Position numbers and translations under genes: made by a program | Assembly: GCF_011440395.1 (NCBI RefSeq) | Contig: NZ_JAAOIX010000010.1 | Span: forward strand, 155,608-219,607 | Direction of reading: 5' to 3' | Length of the DNA: 64,000 nucleotides | From: Pseudomaricurvus alcaniphilus | GTDB lineage: Bacteria > Pseudomonadota > Gammaproteobacteria > Pseudomonadales > Cellvibrionaceae | Notes under the pieces: model-generated | What the model saw: only the letters and a program-made list of their open reading frames with translations | Told to the model about the DNA's origin: nothing | Databases searched by the model: none | Shown here: piece after piece, positions 17,293 through 28,475 of the stretch | Numbering within the stretch: the first letter of the stretch is position 1 | Layout of the letters: the number at the start of each line of letters is the position of its first letter

Positions 17293-19605
17293 ATGAGCAG
17301 TTACCAAAACCACGAAGTCACCCACCTGATTCGCAAGTTTCAGAGTCTGTTTGCCGAGCTTGAACCGGGGCAAATCGTCGAGCGTTTGTTGCGCCTGTCC
17401 ATGGCTCGACCGGTGATTGAAAACTGCACGCTGATTTCCATGCGCGATGAGCAGTTGTGGGTCGAAGCCACTATTTCCCGACACGGCTTTGCCCAGGTGG
17501 CCGAGCCCCTCAGTAGTCGTGCCGACCTGCCCGGCGATATCATCCGCGCCGCCTTCAGTCAGTCCAAGGCCATCGAAGTAGACCTGCCGGCGGACCTGCA
17601 GGAAGTCACCGCCACCTGCTCGACCCGTACCCGCAGCCTGGTATTACGCCCCGTTGGCGCGGCGCCGGTGGCGCTGTTTTACTGCGAGGCCAACTGCCCA
17701 TTACCCCAATTGCAGGAGCAGGCCAACTGGCTCAATTCCATCTGGCAATTCAGTGAGCTGGTGCTGGTGCAGTTGCTGCAGAGTCGCCAGACCCACCAGC
17801 TCGAGGAAAGTGTTCAGCAGCAAGTCGAATCCCTCTGGACCAGCCAGGCCTACCTCGATGCCATCGTGCGCCACTCCCCCACATTGATAACGATCAAGGA
17901 TCTGGCCGGCCGCCTGGTGCTGGTGAGCGATCATATGTACGACTTGCAAGGGGCCGAGCAGAGCAGCGTTATCGGTGCCACGGTCAGCGAAGCCATCGAC
18001 CAGGACGTGAGTTCGCGGATCCTGGCGGCTGATCGCCAGGTGATGGAAACCCAGGCTACGGTCGAAACCCAAATGGAGTTGCGACACAAGGACGGGGTTG
18101 TGCACAGCTACTGGCTGGTAAAATTCCCACTCAAGGGGCGTGACGGTGAGTTGATCGGTGTCTGCACCATCGGTACCGATATCTCCGAGCGACTGGCGGC
18201 GGAACATCGACTGCGCGAACAGCAGTCGCAACTGGCCATAATGGCATTTCACGATGAGTTGACGGGCCTGCCCAATCGCTCCCTGTTTTATGATCGCTTC
18301 CAGCACAGCCTCGCCCGCTGCCGTCGCAGCGGTTGCCAGGTGGTGCTGATGCTGCTGGACGTGGACCGCTTTAAATTGATCAACGACAGCCTCACCCACG
18401 AGGCCGGCGATATACTGTTGCAGGTCATTGCCCAGCGGCTCAAGGATCACGTGCGGGATATGGACACCGTGGCCCGCATTGGTGGCGACGAATTCGTGGT
18501 GGTACTGGAAAGTATCCAGGACGGCGATGACGTCGCCCAAATGGCCCAGCAGATGCTCAATGAGATTGCCCTGCCAACCAGCATTCGCGGCCACGAGCTG
18601 GCAACCTCGGTAAGTATGGGCATTGGAGTCTATCCTCACGACGGCGACTGTGTGGAGACCCTGGTGAAAAATGCCGAGGCCGCCATGTACATGGCCAAGG
18701 AGGCGGGCAAGAATAACTTCAAGTTTTTTACCGAGGATATGAACACCCAGGCGGTCAAATCCCTGATGCTGGAGAACGAGCTGCGGCGTGCCATCGAAAC
18801 CGACCAGCTGAGCCTTTATTACCAGCCCCAGTTCGAGCTGGGCAGCAGCGAAATGGCCGGGGTGGAGGTATTGGTGCGCTGGCAGCACCCGCAGCGGGGT
18901 CTGGTGTCACCGCTGCATTTTATTCCCCTGGCGGAAGAGACCGGCTTGATTGTACCGCTGGGTGACTGGGTGCTGCGCCACGCTTGTCGCCAGGCAAAAA
19001 TCTGGCTGGACCAGGGCAAATACAGTAAAAAAATTGCCATCAATCTCTCCCCCAGGCAGTTTCGGCAGCACAACTTCAGTCGCCGGCTGGCGGAAATCCT
19101 GGCCCAGGCGGAATTGCCGGCCCAGCACCTGGAGCTGGAAATCACCGAAACCTGCGCCATGGAACAGGCTGGCCACACCATCAATATGATGGAGGAAATC
19201 ACTGCCATGGGGGTGTCGCTGGCCATTGACGACTTCGGTACCGGCTATTCATCGCTGGCCTATTTGAAAAAATTCCCGATCCAGAAACTCAAGATCGATC
19301 GCAGCTTTGTCAAGGATATCACCACTGACGTCAACGATGCGGCGATCGCCCAGTCGATCATCAGCCTGGCCCATAACATGTCGCTGAAAGTCATTGCCGA
19401 GGGCGTTGAGTATGTGGAGCAGGCGCACTGGCTGCGACAGCGCGGTTGCGATTTGGCCCAGGGGTTTCACTACAGTCGTCCGATCTCTGCAGAGCGCTTG
19501 TCGAGCCAGTTGCAGGCTGGCCAGTTTGTGCCGCAGGCCAATGTGGTGCGCCTGGCGGCAGGCAGCACAGCCCTGGGTGCGGCTCGTTCCGGTTGGGCCG
19601 ACTGA
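17293..19605 (+). CDS. PAS-GGDEF-EAL c-di-GMP signalling protein
   Basis: A 770-residue cytoplasmic protein that can both make and break cyclic di-GMP. Residues 1-185 form an unrecognised, possibly GAF-like, input region. A PAS domain spans about 190-310 (RHSPTLITIKDLAGRLVLVS and SYWLVKFPLKGRDGELIGV). The GGDEF domain (about 320-480) has an intact RIGGDEF at 397-401 and an RDMD inhibitory site at 388-391, five residues before it, so product inhibition is expected. The EAL domain (about 495-745) has EVLVR at 525, INLSPRQF, ELEITE, DDFGTGYSS, KLKIDRSF and IAEGVE, the residues needed for catalysis. No membrane helix is visible. The 268-base upstream gap shows only a small GCGAAAG/CTTTCGC hairpin. 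Confidence 0.95.
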   Translation: MSSYQNHEVTHLIRKFQSLFAELEPGQIVERLLRLSMARPVIENCTLISMRDEQLWVEATISRHGFAQVAEPLSSRADLPGDIIRAAFSQSKAIEVDLPADLQEVTATCSTRTRSLVLRPVGAAPVALFYCEANCPLPQLQEQANWLNSIWQFSELVLVQLLQSRQTHQLEESVQQQVESLWTSQAYLDAIVRHSPTLITIKDLAGRLVLVSDHMYDLQGAEQSSVIGATVSEAIDQDVSSRILAADRQVMETQATVETQMELRHKDGVVHSYWLVKFPLKGRDGELIGVCTIGTDISERLAAEHRLREQQSQLAIMAFHDELTGLPNRSLFYDRFQHSLARCRRSGCQVVLMLLDVDRFKLINDSLTHEAGDILLQVIAQRLKDHVRDMDTVARIGGDEFVVVLESIQDGDDVAQMAQQMLNEIALPTSIRGHELATSVSMGIGVYPHDGDCVETLVKNAEAAMYMAKEAGKNNFKFFTEDMNTQAVKSLMLENELRRAIETDQLSLYYQPQFELGSSEMAGVEVLVRWQHPQRGLVSPLHFIPLAEETGLIVPLGDWVLRHACRQAKIWLDQGKYSKKIAINLSPRQFRQHNFSRRLAEILAQAELPAQHLELEITETCAMEQAGHTINMMEEITAMGVSLAIDDFGTGYSSLAYLKKFPIQKLKIDRSFVKDITTDVNDAAIAQSIISLAHNMSLKVIAEGVEYVEQAHWLRQRGCDLAQGFHYSRPISAERLSSQLQAGQFVPQANVVRLAAGSTALGAARSGWAD

Positions 19606-19636
19606 TGAGTGCCGGCTCAGCGCGAGCCAGCCAGGT

Positions 19637-20689
19637 TTAGTCCAGGGTCAGGCTCAATTTCTGCACCGGCGCCGAGAGGCTGAAAGTGCCGCTCAGGTTG
19701 AGCACCAAATCCATAAGTTCGTCCCAGGCGTCGCCGCTGCGCAGGCCCTTGATGGTTTTGTCGACGCTGTTGGCCTTGCGCAGTAACAGCTGTAATTGGT
19801 TCGACCTGAGGCGCTTGGCGGCGCGACTGACCAGTGGCTTGCGCTTATCCCACACTCCGCTGCTGCGGGCTATACGGTCGAAGCTTTGGCCGTTTTCCAG
19901 ACCGTGGGCGATCTGGCTCAGGGTGCGAATTTCCCGCGCCAGCGCCCACAGCACCACAGTGGCGTCGGTGCCTTCGCCCTTCAATCCGTGCAGGGTTTTG
20001 ACTGCCGCGCGGGCGTCACCGTGCAGGGCCTTGTCGACCAGGCTGAAGACGTCGTAACGGGCGCTGTCGGCCACTGCGCCGGCGACGATATCGGCACTGA
20101 TAAAGTCGTCTTCGCACAGCAGCTTGAGCTTTTCGATCTCCTGCACGGCGGCCAGCAGGTTGCCTTCGGTGCGGGCCGCCAACAGGTCTATGGTGTCAGG
20201 GTCGGCGCGCAAGCCGGCCTGCTTGATACGTTTGTCCAGCCAGCCGGGCAGCTGCTGGGGAGAGATTGGCCACACCTGGACCACTGTGCCGCAGGCATCG
20301 ATGGCCTGATACCACTTGCTGCGCTGTGCGCCTTTGCTCAGTTTCGGCAGGACGATCAGCAACAGGTTGTCTTCTGGCGGGCGCTCGCAGTAATGCTGCA
20401 AGGCCTTGTTGCCGGCCTCATCGATCTTGCCGTTGGCGATGCGCAGCTCGTAGATCTTGCGCTCGGCAAACAGTGACAGGCTGTTGACCGAGGTCAGCAG
20501 CACATTCCAGTCAAAATCGGGCCCCACGTGGTGTAACTCGCGCTCGCTAAAGCCGTCCTGCCTGGCCGCTGCGCGGATGCTGTCGCAGGCTTCCTGCACC
20601 AGCAGAGGTTCGTCGCCACTGACCAGGTAGGCCGCGGTCAGGCCCCGTCCGAGGGCCCGGTTGAGTTGCTCAGGGGGCAGAGAGGCCAT
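19637..20689 (-). CDS. holA: DNA polymerase III delta subunit
   Basis: Clamp-loader subunit that opens the beta sliding clamp. The 350-residue length fits. The N-terminal AAA+-like domain (AAYLVSGDEPLLVQEACDSIR) lacks a functional P-loop, as is normal for delta. The middle helical region and the C-terminal collar domain (residues 215-340) contain the VFSLVDKALHGDARAA motif typical of HolA. Its start lies 20 bases inside the 3' end of lptE in another frame, so translation is coupled. It is convergent with the GGDEF-EAL gene. Confidence 0.95.
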   Translation of the reverse strand: MASLPPEQLNRALGRGLTAAYLVSGDEPLLVQEACDSIRAAARQDGFSERELHHVGPDFDWNVLLTSVNSLSLFAERKIYELRIANGKIDEAGNKALQHYCERPPEDNLLLIVLPKLSKGAQRSKWYQAIDACGTVVQVWPISPQQLPGWLDKRIKQAGLRADPDTIDLLAARTEGNLLAAVQEIEKLKLLCEDDFISADIVAGAVADSARYDVFSLVDKALHGDARAAVKTLHGLKGEGTDATVVLWALAREIRTLSQIAHGLENGQSFDRIARSSGVWDKRKPLVSRAAKRLRSNQLQLLLRKANSVDKTIKGLRSGDAWDELMDLVLNLSGTFSLSAPVQKLSLTLD

Positions 20690-21200
20690 CGCCGGGTTCG
20701 CTGCTGGCCGCGCTGGCGCGGGAAATAAAGCGCAGGCGGCGGAACACCTGCTCGATGACGGCGCCCTGCATTTCCTGCAGGATCAATCTTTCTTCCTCGG
20801 TCTTGGCGACGATGGCGTTGAGATCAAACTGGTAGCTGCGCACTACCTGGGCCCGGGTGGTGGGCGCGAGCACGCCGTTGGCATCCTCGATGCGGTAATC
20901 GACACCGAGGGTGAGTTCGTACTCGGTCACCAGCGCGTCGTTACCCACCGAGACCGCGCGCCGGGAGTGGCGCTCGTTGCTCAGTGTGATGATGTAGTCG
21001 GCGCTGCTGGCACTGCTGGCGGCCACCACACCGTTGGCAGCCAGCGAGCGTTCGAACTCGATCATCAGGTTACCGTGGCGCTTGTCGGCGATAACAAACA
21101 CGGAGTTGGTGCCGAGGTCGAGGTTGCCGGTGCCGCGCAAGTGCCAGCCGCAGGCGTTTACCAGCAGCAGCACAGAGAAGAAAAGCAGGTATTTTTTCAT
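20670..21200 (-). CDS. lptE: LPS-assembly lipoprotein LptE
   Basis: Outer-membrane lipoprotein that plugs and assembles the LptD translocon for lipopolysaccharide. The 176-residue protein has a signal peptide with the lipobox LVNAC at residues 13-17, followed by GWHLRGTG, the conserved mature N-terminus of LptE. The remainder is an alpha/beta fold with VRSYQFDLNAIVAKTEEE and a helix MQGAVIEQVFRRLRF near the end. It lies between leuS and holA, the conserved gammaproteobacterial order, 24 bases after leuS, and its 3' end overlaps holA by 20 bases. Confidence 0.95.
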   Translation of the reverse strand: MKKYLLFFSVLLLVNACGWHLRGTGNLDLGTNSVFVIADKRHGNLMIEFERSLAANGVVAASSASSADYIITLSNERHSRRAVSVGNDALVTEYELTLGVDYRIEDANGVLAPTTRAQVVRSYQFDLNAIVAKTEEERLILQEMQGAVIEQVFRRLRFISRASAASSEPGDGLSAP

Positions 21201-21224
21201 AGTTATTGGTCGCGTAAAGCCGGT

Positions 21225-23870
<2,646 letters not shown>

Positions 23871-24134
23871 TTAAAGCTGAATGGTTAAAACTGAATGCCA
23901 AAGCGGTAAATGTTTACACTGTAATTTACGCTGCAGTTTGCGTGGCGCCAGAAAGCGCAACATTATAGGCGCTGCGCCGGGAGAAAGCGATTGCAGCGTG
24001 AGCCTGCCATTCGATTCGTGCCAGGGTCGCAAATCAGTGGTTCGCATCTTAGTAGGTAGTCAGCACTGTGCTGCTGGAGCGCGCGTGCGGCACCGGGGTA
24101 CGGCTTAATCGATCGGGAAAGGGAGACAGGCGAG

Positions 24135-24905
24135 ATGTTGTTGCGGGCGTTTATGAGGTCACTGCTGTTGCCACCGCTGCCGCAACTGCTGGGCATGGTT
24201 CTGGCATGGTTGTGCTGGCGGCGTTGGCCGGGGTTGTCGAGGGTGTTGCTGGCGGTATCCTTTGGCTCGCTGCTGCTGTTGTCGCTGCCGCTGGTGGGAA
24301 GCGGCCTGCTCGCTACTTTGGAGCGCGGTTACGCGCCGCCATCGGCGGCGCAGATAGCATCCGCCGAGGCCATTGTCATTCTGGGGGGAGGCCGGATTTC
24401 CGATTCAGTTGAGTACGGCGGCGACATCGTCAGCAACTACGCGTTGGCACGGCTGCGCTACGGAGCGCGCCTGCAGCGTGCCACCGGTTTGCCAGTGGTG
24501 GTCAGCGGTGGAGTGGTCGGCAGCGGAGTGACCGGTGAAGAATCGCGCCAGCCAGAGGCGCAGTTGATGGCAGATGTGCTGGTGAATGATCTCGGAATCG
24601 AGGTGGCGTGGCAGGAGAGTCGCAGCCGCAATACCGCGGAAAACGCCCGCTATACCGCCGAATTACTGCGTCAGCATCGAATCGATCGAGTGCTGTTGGT
24701 CACCCACGGCTGGCATATGAAGCGGGCGGAAGGGGTCTTTACAGCAGCCGGTTTGATGGTGATTCCCGCGCCCATGAGCCTGGTCGAGAGCGATGCGGTC
24801 AGCCTAAGTGATTTTGTGGCCAGCCCGAAAGCCCTGGTTGCCAGCTACTACGCGCTGCACGAGTGGTTGGGTATTTGGGTCTACTGGTGGCAGGGCTTGT
24901 TATAG
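24135..24905 (+). CDS. YdcF/ElyC-family membrane protein (DUF218)
   Basis: A 256-residue protein with two N-terminal membrane segments (about 8-30 and 38-58), then a DUF218 Rossmann-like domain probably in the periplasm. DUF218 hallmarks are AIVILGGGRIS near 83, the SRSRNTAENARYTAELL segment near 160 and LLVTHGWHMKRAEGVF near 190. The ending YYALHEWLGIWVYWWQG is typical of the ElyC/YdcF group, which is implicated in envelope carbon metabolism and peptidoglycan integrity in E. coli. The exact reaction is unknown. An AGGCGAG element precedes the ATG. It is divergent from leuS with no obvious partner. Confidence 0.85.
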   Translation: MLLRAFMRSLLLPPLPQLLGMVLAWLCWRRWPGLSRVLLAVSFGSLLLLSLPLVGSGLLATLERGYAPPSAAQIASAEAIVILGGGRISDSVEYGGDIVSNYALARLRYGARLQRATGLPVVVSGGVVGSGVTGEESRQPEAQLMADVLVNDLGIEVAWQESRSRNTAENARYTAELLRQHRIDRVLLVTHGWHMKRAEGVFTAAGLMVIPAPMSLVESDAVSLSDFVASPKALVASYYALHEWLGIWVYWWQGLL

Positions 24906-25031
24906 GCTTGTAGGACTTGTTGCAGGCTTGCCGCAGGGATTCCAGTGCCCCACCTTACTCACGCTAAAGCGCCGCAATAGCGCAAACCTGAACCCCATCG
25001 GCGCGCTGCCGCGGCTGGCGAGCCCTGTTTA

Positions 25032-25046
25032 GCACCAGTATGGTGC
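25032..25046 (+). promoter_or_regulatory. NtrC-type binding dyad
   Basis: Perfect dyad GCACC-AGTAT-GGTGC, the known NtrC consensus half-sites at the standard 5-base spacing. It is centred about 110 bases upstream of the start predicted from the sigma-54 promoter at 25121-25137. That is close to the position of the strong NtrC site of E. coli glnA. Confidence 0.7.
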
Positions 25047-25120
25047 GCTGGTTTTTAATTGTGCCCTGTGATAATGCCGCAGTAGCAGCGACACAGGAAT
25101 CTTACCGGGCTCAAATTGAG

Positions 25121-25137
25121 TTGGCCCGGTGCTTGCT
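25121..25137 (+). promoter_or_regulatory. Sigma-54 (RpoN) promoter
   Basis: TTGGCCCGGTGCTTGCT matches the -24/-12 consensus (TTGGCAC and TTGCW) with one mismatch and the obligatory spacing between the GG and GC doublets. It lies 115 bases before the ATG of the putative nitrate-sensing gene. Together with the upstream dyad it accounts for most of the 347-base gap 24906-25252; the rest shows no other feature. Confidence 0.7.
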
Positions 25138-25252
25138 GCTGGCAGGCCCAGTATTTATCAGGAGTTGGTCCAGTGTTTGCTATTGCTTATACACAAACTA
25201 ACAATGGTCCATTCGTGGCTTACTAATATGAATGGGCGTATAGCTGGAACGA

Positions 25253-26203
25253 ATGGATAAGAAAGGGAATAGTCTGGTGGCAGAGGCTGAAGTAGCGGCA
25301 GCACAATTGCTTGATACAGATGAGATGCAACGGGTAATTGGCGTCTATCGGGAGCGGCAATCGGTGCTCACCATTGTGCGCATGCTCAACCACCTGATCA
25401 GCGCGATCCAGCAGCATCGCGGTGTCAGTCTGGCGCAGTTGGCCGGCGACGGCTTGTTTGTCGCGGATGTGTCCAAGGCGCAGTCCCAGGTGAACAAGCG
25501 CCTGTGGGTGATGGAGCACAGTTGTGATCATTACGACAGCTTGATCCCCGAACATGTGCGCAGCAACATCCAGCACAGCTGGAATACGGTCTGCCACGAC
25601 TGGGAGGGCGATGCCCTGCTGGAAAATTTCGAGTATCACTCGTTCCTGATCGAGCAGCTATTGCAGCTGAGTACGGATCTGGCGCGGGGCTTGGGCGAGC
25701 CCCTGGCGCTGGTCTGCAACTTGTCCGCAGCGGCCGTACCCAAGGCCAGCAGTGTCCTTAACGAGTGGATCTTGTCACTGGTGAGTCGAGCCCTGCCGCA
25801 GCTGGTTGAGCATCTCGCCAGAATTCGCGGACTGGCGACGCACGCGGCAGTGGTGGGGCAGTGCGATGAGGAGCAGGCTAAAAAACTGCGCTATTGGCTG
25901 CAGTGCGCCGAGCAGGAAAACAAGGATATTCTCCGCCAGATCGAGCATATGGGGGCAACCCCGAAGAATGGCTGGAAATCGCTGGCGGAGTTGAAGAATT
26001 ACGAGCTGAAGCTGGCGTTTTTTCTCAACACTGTCAGTCGCGATATCATTCACGGCGACGGCACTCGCTCCGACGCGCGCAGTCTGTTTACCCTGGGCAC
26101 GGAGATTATTGATGCTTATGTGGCCGGAGTGGATGGCGCAATCAGCGTCTTGCAGGGCGGTCTGGAAGAAGAGCTGGAATGCTGGCTGTCCAGTGGCCCC
26201 TGA
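25253..26203 (+). CDS. Putative nitrate/nitrite-sensing (NIT-like) helical protein
   Basis: A 316-residue, mostly helical, soluble protein without signal peptide or membrane helix. Residues about 38-70 (MLNHLISAIQQHRGVSLAQL) resemble the first helix of the NIT domain, where a Gln-x-x-Arg-Gly-type motif marks the sensor. A second Arg-Gly helix (LVEHLARIRGLATHAAV, about 182-200) and a closing long helix (residues 265-310) fit a two-bundle NIT fold. There is no kinase, ANTAR, GGDEF or other output domain, so it would act through a partner. The sigma-54 promoter and NtrC-type dyad upstream support a nitrogen role. The family call rests on pattern resemblance only; an unknown helical protein is the alternative. 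Confidence 0.5.
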   Translation: MDKKGNSLVAEAEVAAAQLLDTDEMQRVIGVYRERQSVLTIVRMLNHLISAIQQHRGVSLAQLAGDGLFVADVSKAQSQVNKRLWVMEHSCDHYDSLIPEHVRSNIQHSWNTVCHDWEGDALLENFEYHSFLIEQLLQLSTDLARGLGEPLALVCNLSAAAVPKASSVLNEWILSLVSRALPQLVEHLARIRGLATHAAVVGQCDEEQAKKLRYWLQCAEQENKDILRQIEHMGATPKNGWKSLAELKNYELKLAFFLNTVSRDIIHGDGTRSDARSLFTLGTEIIDAYVAGVDGAISVLQGGLEEELECWLSSGP

Positions 26204-26303
26204 GTGCCAGTAAGCGCAATTTTTTGGTGCGTCGTTAATAATTAAGCAATAATTGTCGCTCACTATAACGATAATCTTCACAAGCAATGGATGTTGGTTT
26301 TAC

Positions 26304-26762
26304 ATGGATACTGTGTTTAGGGATGCTGTAGTCAGGGATGCTGTAGTCAGGGATACTGTGGCGAGGAGCTCCGTGGCAAGGGAAGTGGTGCAATTGCGGG
26401 ACCGCACCGGTCGGCCACTGACCCTGGATGTAAGCTGCCGCTATTATCAGCGCCGCTACGCCCTGATCGTGGTCAGTCGGGATAATCTGCCGGCCCGGCA
26501 GCTGGCGAAAAACGCTGAACATATCGCCCACCAATTAATGCAACAACTGCAAATCGACCCCGCACAGGTTGATTTCTTCCAATACCACGCCGGCCAGTGC
26601 CCGGTTTGGCGCCGCTGGCGGTTTCGCTGGGTGGGGTTGTCGCCGCTGCTGATCAGCGACGAGCCTCTCGATGAGTCGGCCAAAGCGGTGTACCTGCGGC
26701 GCCTGTTGCAGGATGGCCGGTCAATAAACCTGTCGCCGGAAGCGCTGGCCGCCACTGCCTGA
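26304..26762 (+). CDS. Hypothetical protein with N-terminal 5-residue repeats
   Basis: I do not recognise the family. The 152-residue frame from the ATG at 26304 starts with three imperfect copies of Arg-Asp-Ala/Thr-Val-Val/Ala, encoded by a 15-bp tandem repeat (26319-26363). A compact domain follows (about 30-150) with VVQLRDRTGRPLTLDVSCRY, a hydrophobic strand YALIVVSRDNL and the motif FFQYHAGQCPVWRRWRF. An upstream start at 26253 would add 17 residues. It follows the NIT-like gene by 100 bases on the same strand and may share its promoter. It is convergent with lnt. Soluble, no signal peptide. Confidence 0.6.
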   Translation: MDTVFRDAVVRDAVVRDTVARSSVAREVVQLRDRTGRPLTLDVSCRYYQRRYALIVVSRDNLPARQLAKNAEHIAHQLMQQLQIDPAQVDFFQYHAGQCPVWRRWRFRWVGLSPLLISDEPLDESAKAVYLRRLLQDGRSINLSPEALAATA

Positions 26763-26873
26763 CCAATTGCCGGCTGAGCGGTCGCTGTCGGGTGGCGCAA
26801 TGGCCTGTCTTGGCGGCGGGCAAAATCGCGGGGCGGCTGGCAAATCTTCCTGTTGGCCGCTGTTTATGGCCGC

Positions 26874-28472
26874 TTAATGGGCCCGGCGGCGCCAGCTGCC
26901 GGCGCCCAGTCCCGCCACTGCCAGCAGCGCGCTGAGGGCTATGGCGGGGCCGCTCCCAAACTGCATAAACGGCGTGTCGCCGCGGCGCGGCTCCACTTCA
27001 CCCAGCACTGTCGTCTGGATAAATTGTTCACTGCGAACCGTTACTGTGCCGTCGGCGGCAATAATCGCGCTGACCCCGTTGTTGGTGGCGCGCACCACAT
27101 AGCGGCCGGTTTCCAGCGCGCGCAAGCGCGCCATCTGCAGGTGCTGCAGTGGCCCCCAGGAGCGCCCGAACCAGGCGTCATTGCTGACGGTGATGATGGC
27201 CGCCCGGCCGCGCGTGCCCCGCGCCACCAGGTCCGGGTAGACGATTTCATAGCAAATGGCGGCGGCCAACCGGTGCGAGCCGGCCTGCAGCCCGAACTGC
27301 TCGCCGCGGCCGGCGTGGATAACCGACATGGGCAGGTTGAAAAAGTCGATCAGGCCGCGCAGCCAGTGTTCCAGTGGCACGTATTCACCGAAGGGGACCA
27401 GCCGGGTTTTATGGTAGATACCGCTCGCCAAACCCACGCCCACGAGGCTGTTGTGGTACACCCCGCGTTGGTAGTCATCGTAGAGGATCCCGGTGATCAG
27501 GGCGCTGTTGCTGGCCAGTGCCTGGCGCTGCATTTCCTCCAGGAAGGGCAGGCCGCGATGGTAGAGCAGCGGGATGGCGGCCTCTGGCCAGATCACCCAG
27601 TCGGCCCCCCAGCCCGCGGCGGAGAGTGCAACCAGGCGCTCCAGGCTGGGCTGTATAAAGTCCGGCTGCCATTTTTTCTCCTGCGGAATATTGGGTTGTA
27701 CCAGCGCCACTTGCAGTGGTGGGCCGTCGGCCTGGGTCCAGGAGATGGGTTTCAGGGCCGCGCCGCCCAGCCAGATCGCCAGCACCAGCACCAGCGCCAG
27801 CAGTCGCTGGCCCCGGCGTTTGCACAGCAGGGTGGCGCAGAGGCAGGCGGCACTTGCCAGGGCGACCAGGGAGACAGCGAAAATACCGCCGACGGCGGCC
27901 CAGCCTGCCAGCGGTGTATCGAGCTGGCTGTAACCGAGTAGCAGCCAGGGGAAGCCGGTGAATAGCCAGCTGCGCAGCCACTCCCCCAGGATCCACAGGC
28001 CGCTGAAGGCGAGCAGGTACAGGCCGGGGGTATGGGCTTGCAGCAGCCATCCATCGCGGCTGCCGGGCGCAGTTGCGGGCCGCCACCTGGCTGGCAGCAA
28101 GTGACCCTGCAGCAGGGCAAAAGGCAGGCTGAAGATGGCCGCCAGCAAGACCACAAAGAGGCTGGTCAGCAGTGCCGCCAGGGCCATCGAGGCGTTGCCA
28201 AAGTCGTGGATACTGACGTAAACCCAGGAGGCACCGACACCGAACAGGCCGAGGCCAAAAGCGAAACTCAGGCGCAGGACTTCGCGGCGACGCTGGCGGA
28301 ACAGCAGCCAGGCGAACAGGGCCGGGCAGATTAGCGCCAGCGGCCAGATATCCAGCGGTGCCATGGACAGCGGCAACAGCGCTCCGCTGCCGATACTGAG
28401 CAGCAGCCGCAGGCGCCAGGACAGCGTGCAGGGCCGGCAGTCGTCGTGCTCGGCGACCAGTGTGTCAGTCAT
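26874..28472 (-). CDS. lnt: Apolipoprotein N-acyltransferase
   Basis: Inner-membrane enzyme that adds the third acyl chain to the N-terminal cysteine of lipoproteins, after LspA cleavage (lspA is at 42599-43132). At 532 residues it has a helical membrane half (about 20-215) and a periplasmic nitrilase domain (about 240-490). The catalytic triad is visible as the Glu of VIWPEAAIPLLYH, the Lys of YHKTRLVPFGEYVPL and the Cys of AAICYEIVYPD. It ends with a C-terminal membrane helix. It lies 3 bases after corC in the conserved phoH-ybeY-corC-lnt order. Confidence 0.97.
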   Translation of the reverse strand: MTDTLVAEHDDCRPCTLSWRLRLLLSIGSGALLPLSMAPLDIWPLALICPALFAWLLFRQRRREVLRLSFAFGLGLFGVGASWVYVSIHDFGNASMALAALLTSLFVVLLAAIFSLPFALLQGHLLPARWRPATAPGSRDGWLLQAHTPGLYLLAFSGLWILGEWLRSWLFTGFPWLLLGYSQLDTPLAGWAAVGGIFAVSLVALASAACLCATLLCKRRGQRLLALVLVLAIWLGGAALKPISWTQADGPPLQVALVQPNIPQEKKWQPDFIQPSLERLVALSAAGWGADWVIWPEAAIPLLYHRGLPFLEEMQRQALASNSALITGILYDDYQRGVYHNSLVGVGLASGIYHKTRLVPFGEYVPLEHWLRGLIDFFNLPMSVIHAGRGEQFGLQAGSHRLAAAICYEIVYPDLVARGTRGRAAIITVSNDAWFGRSWGPLQHLQMARLRALETGRYVVRATNNGVSAIIAADGTVTVRSEQFIQTTVLGEVEPRRGDTPFMQFGSGPAIALSALLAVAGLGAGSWRRRAH

Positions 28473-28475
28473 GGA

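Noticed and set aside
18865..18879. A degenerate EAL domain because the motif reads EVL
   Set aside because: The functional motif is E-x-L-x-R and all other catalytic residues are present, so the domain is probably active.
24906..25031. A terminator after the YdcF-like gene
   Set aside because: Only short AGGCTTG direct repeats are seen, without stem or T-run.
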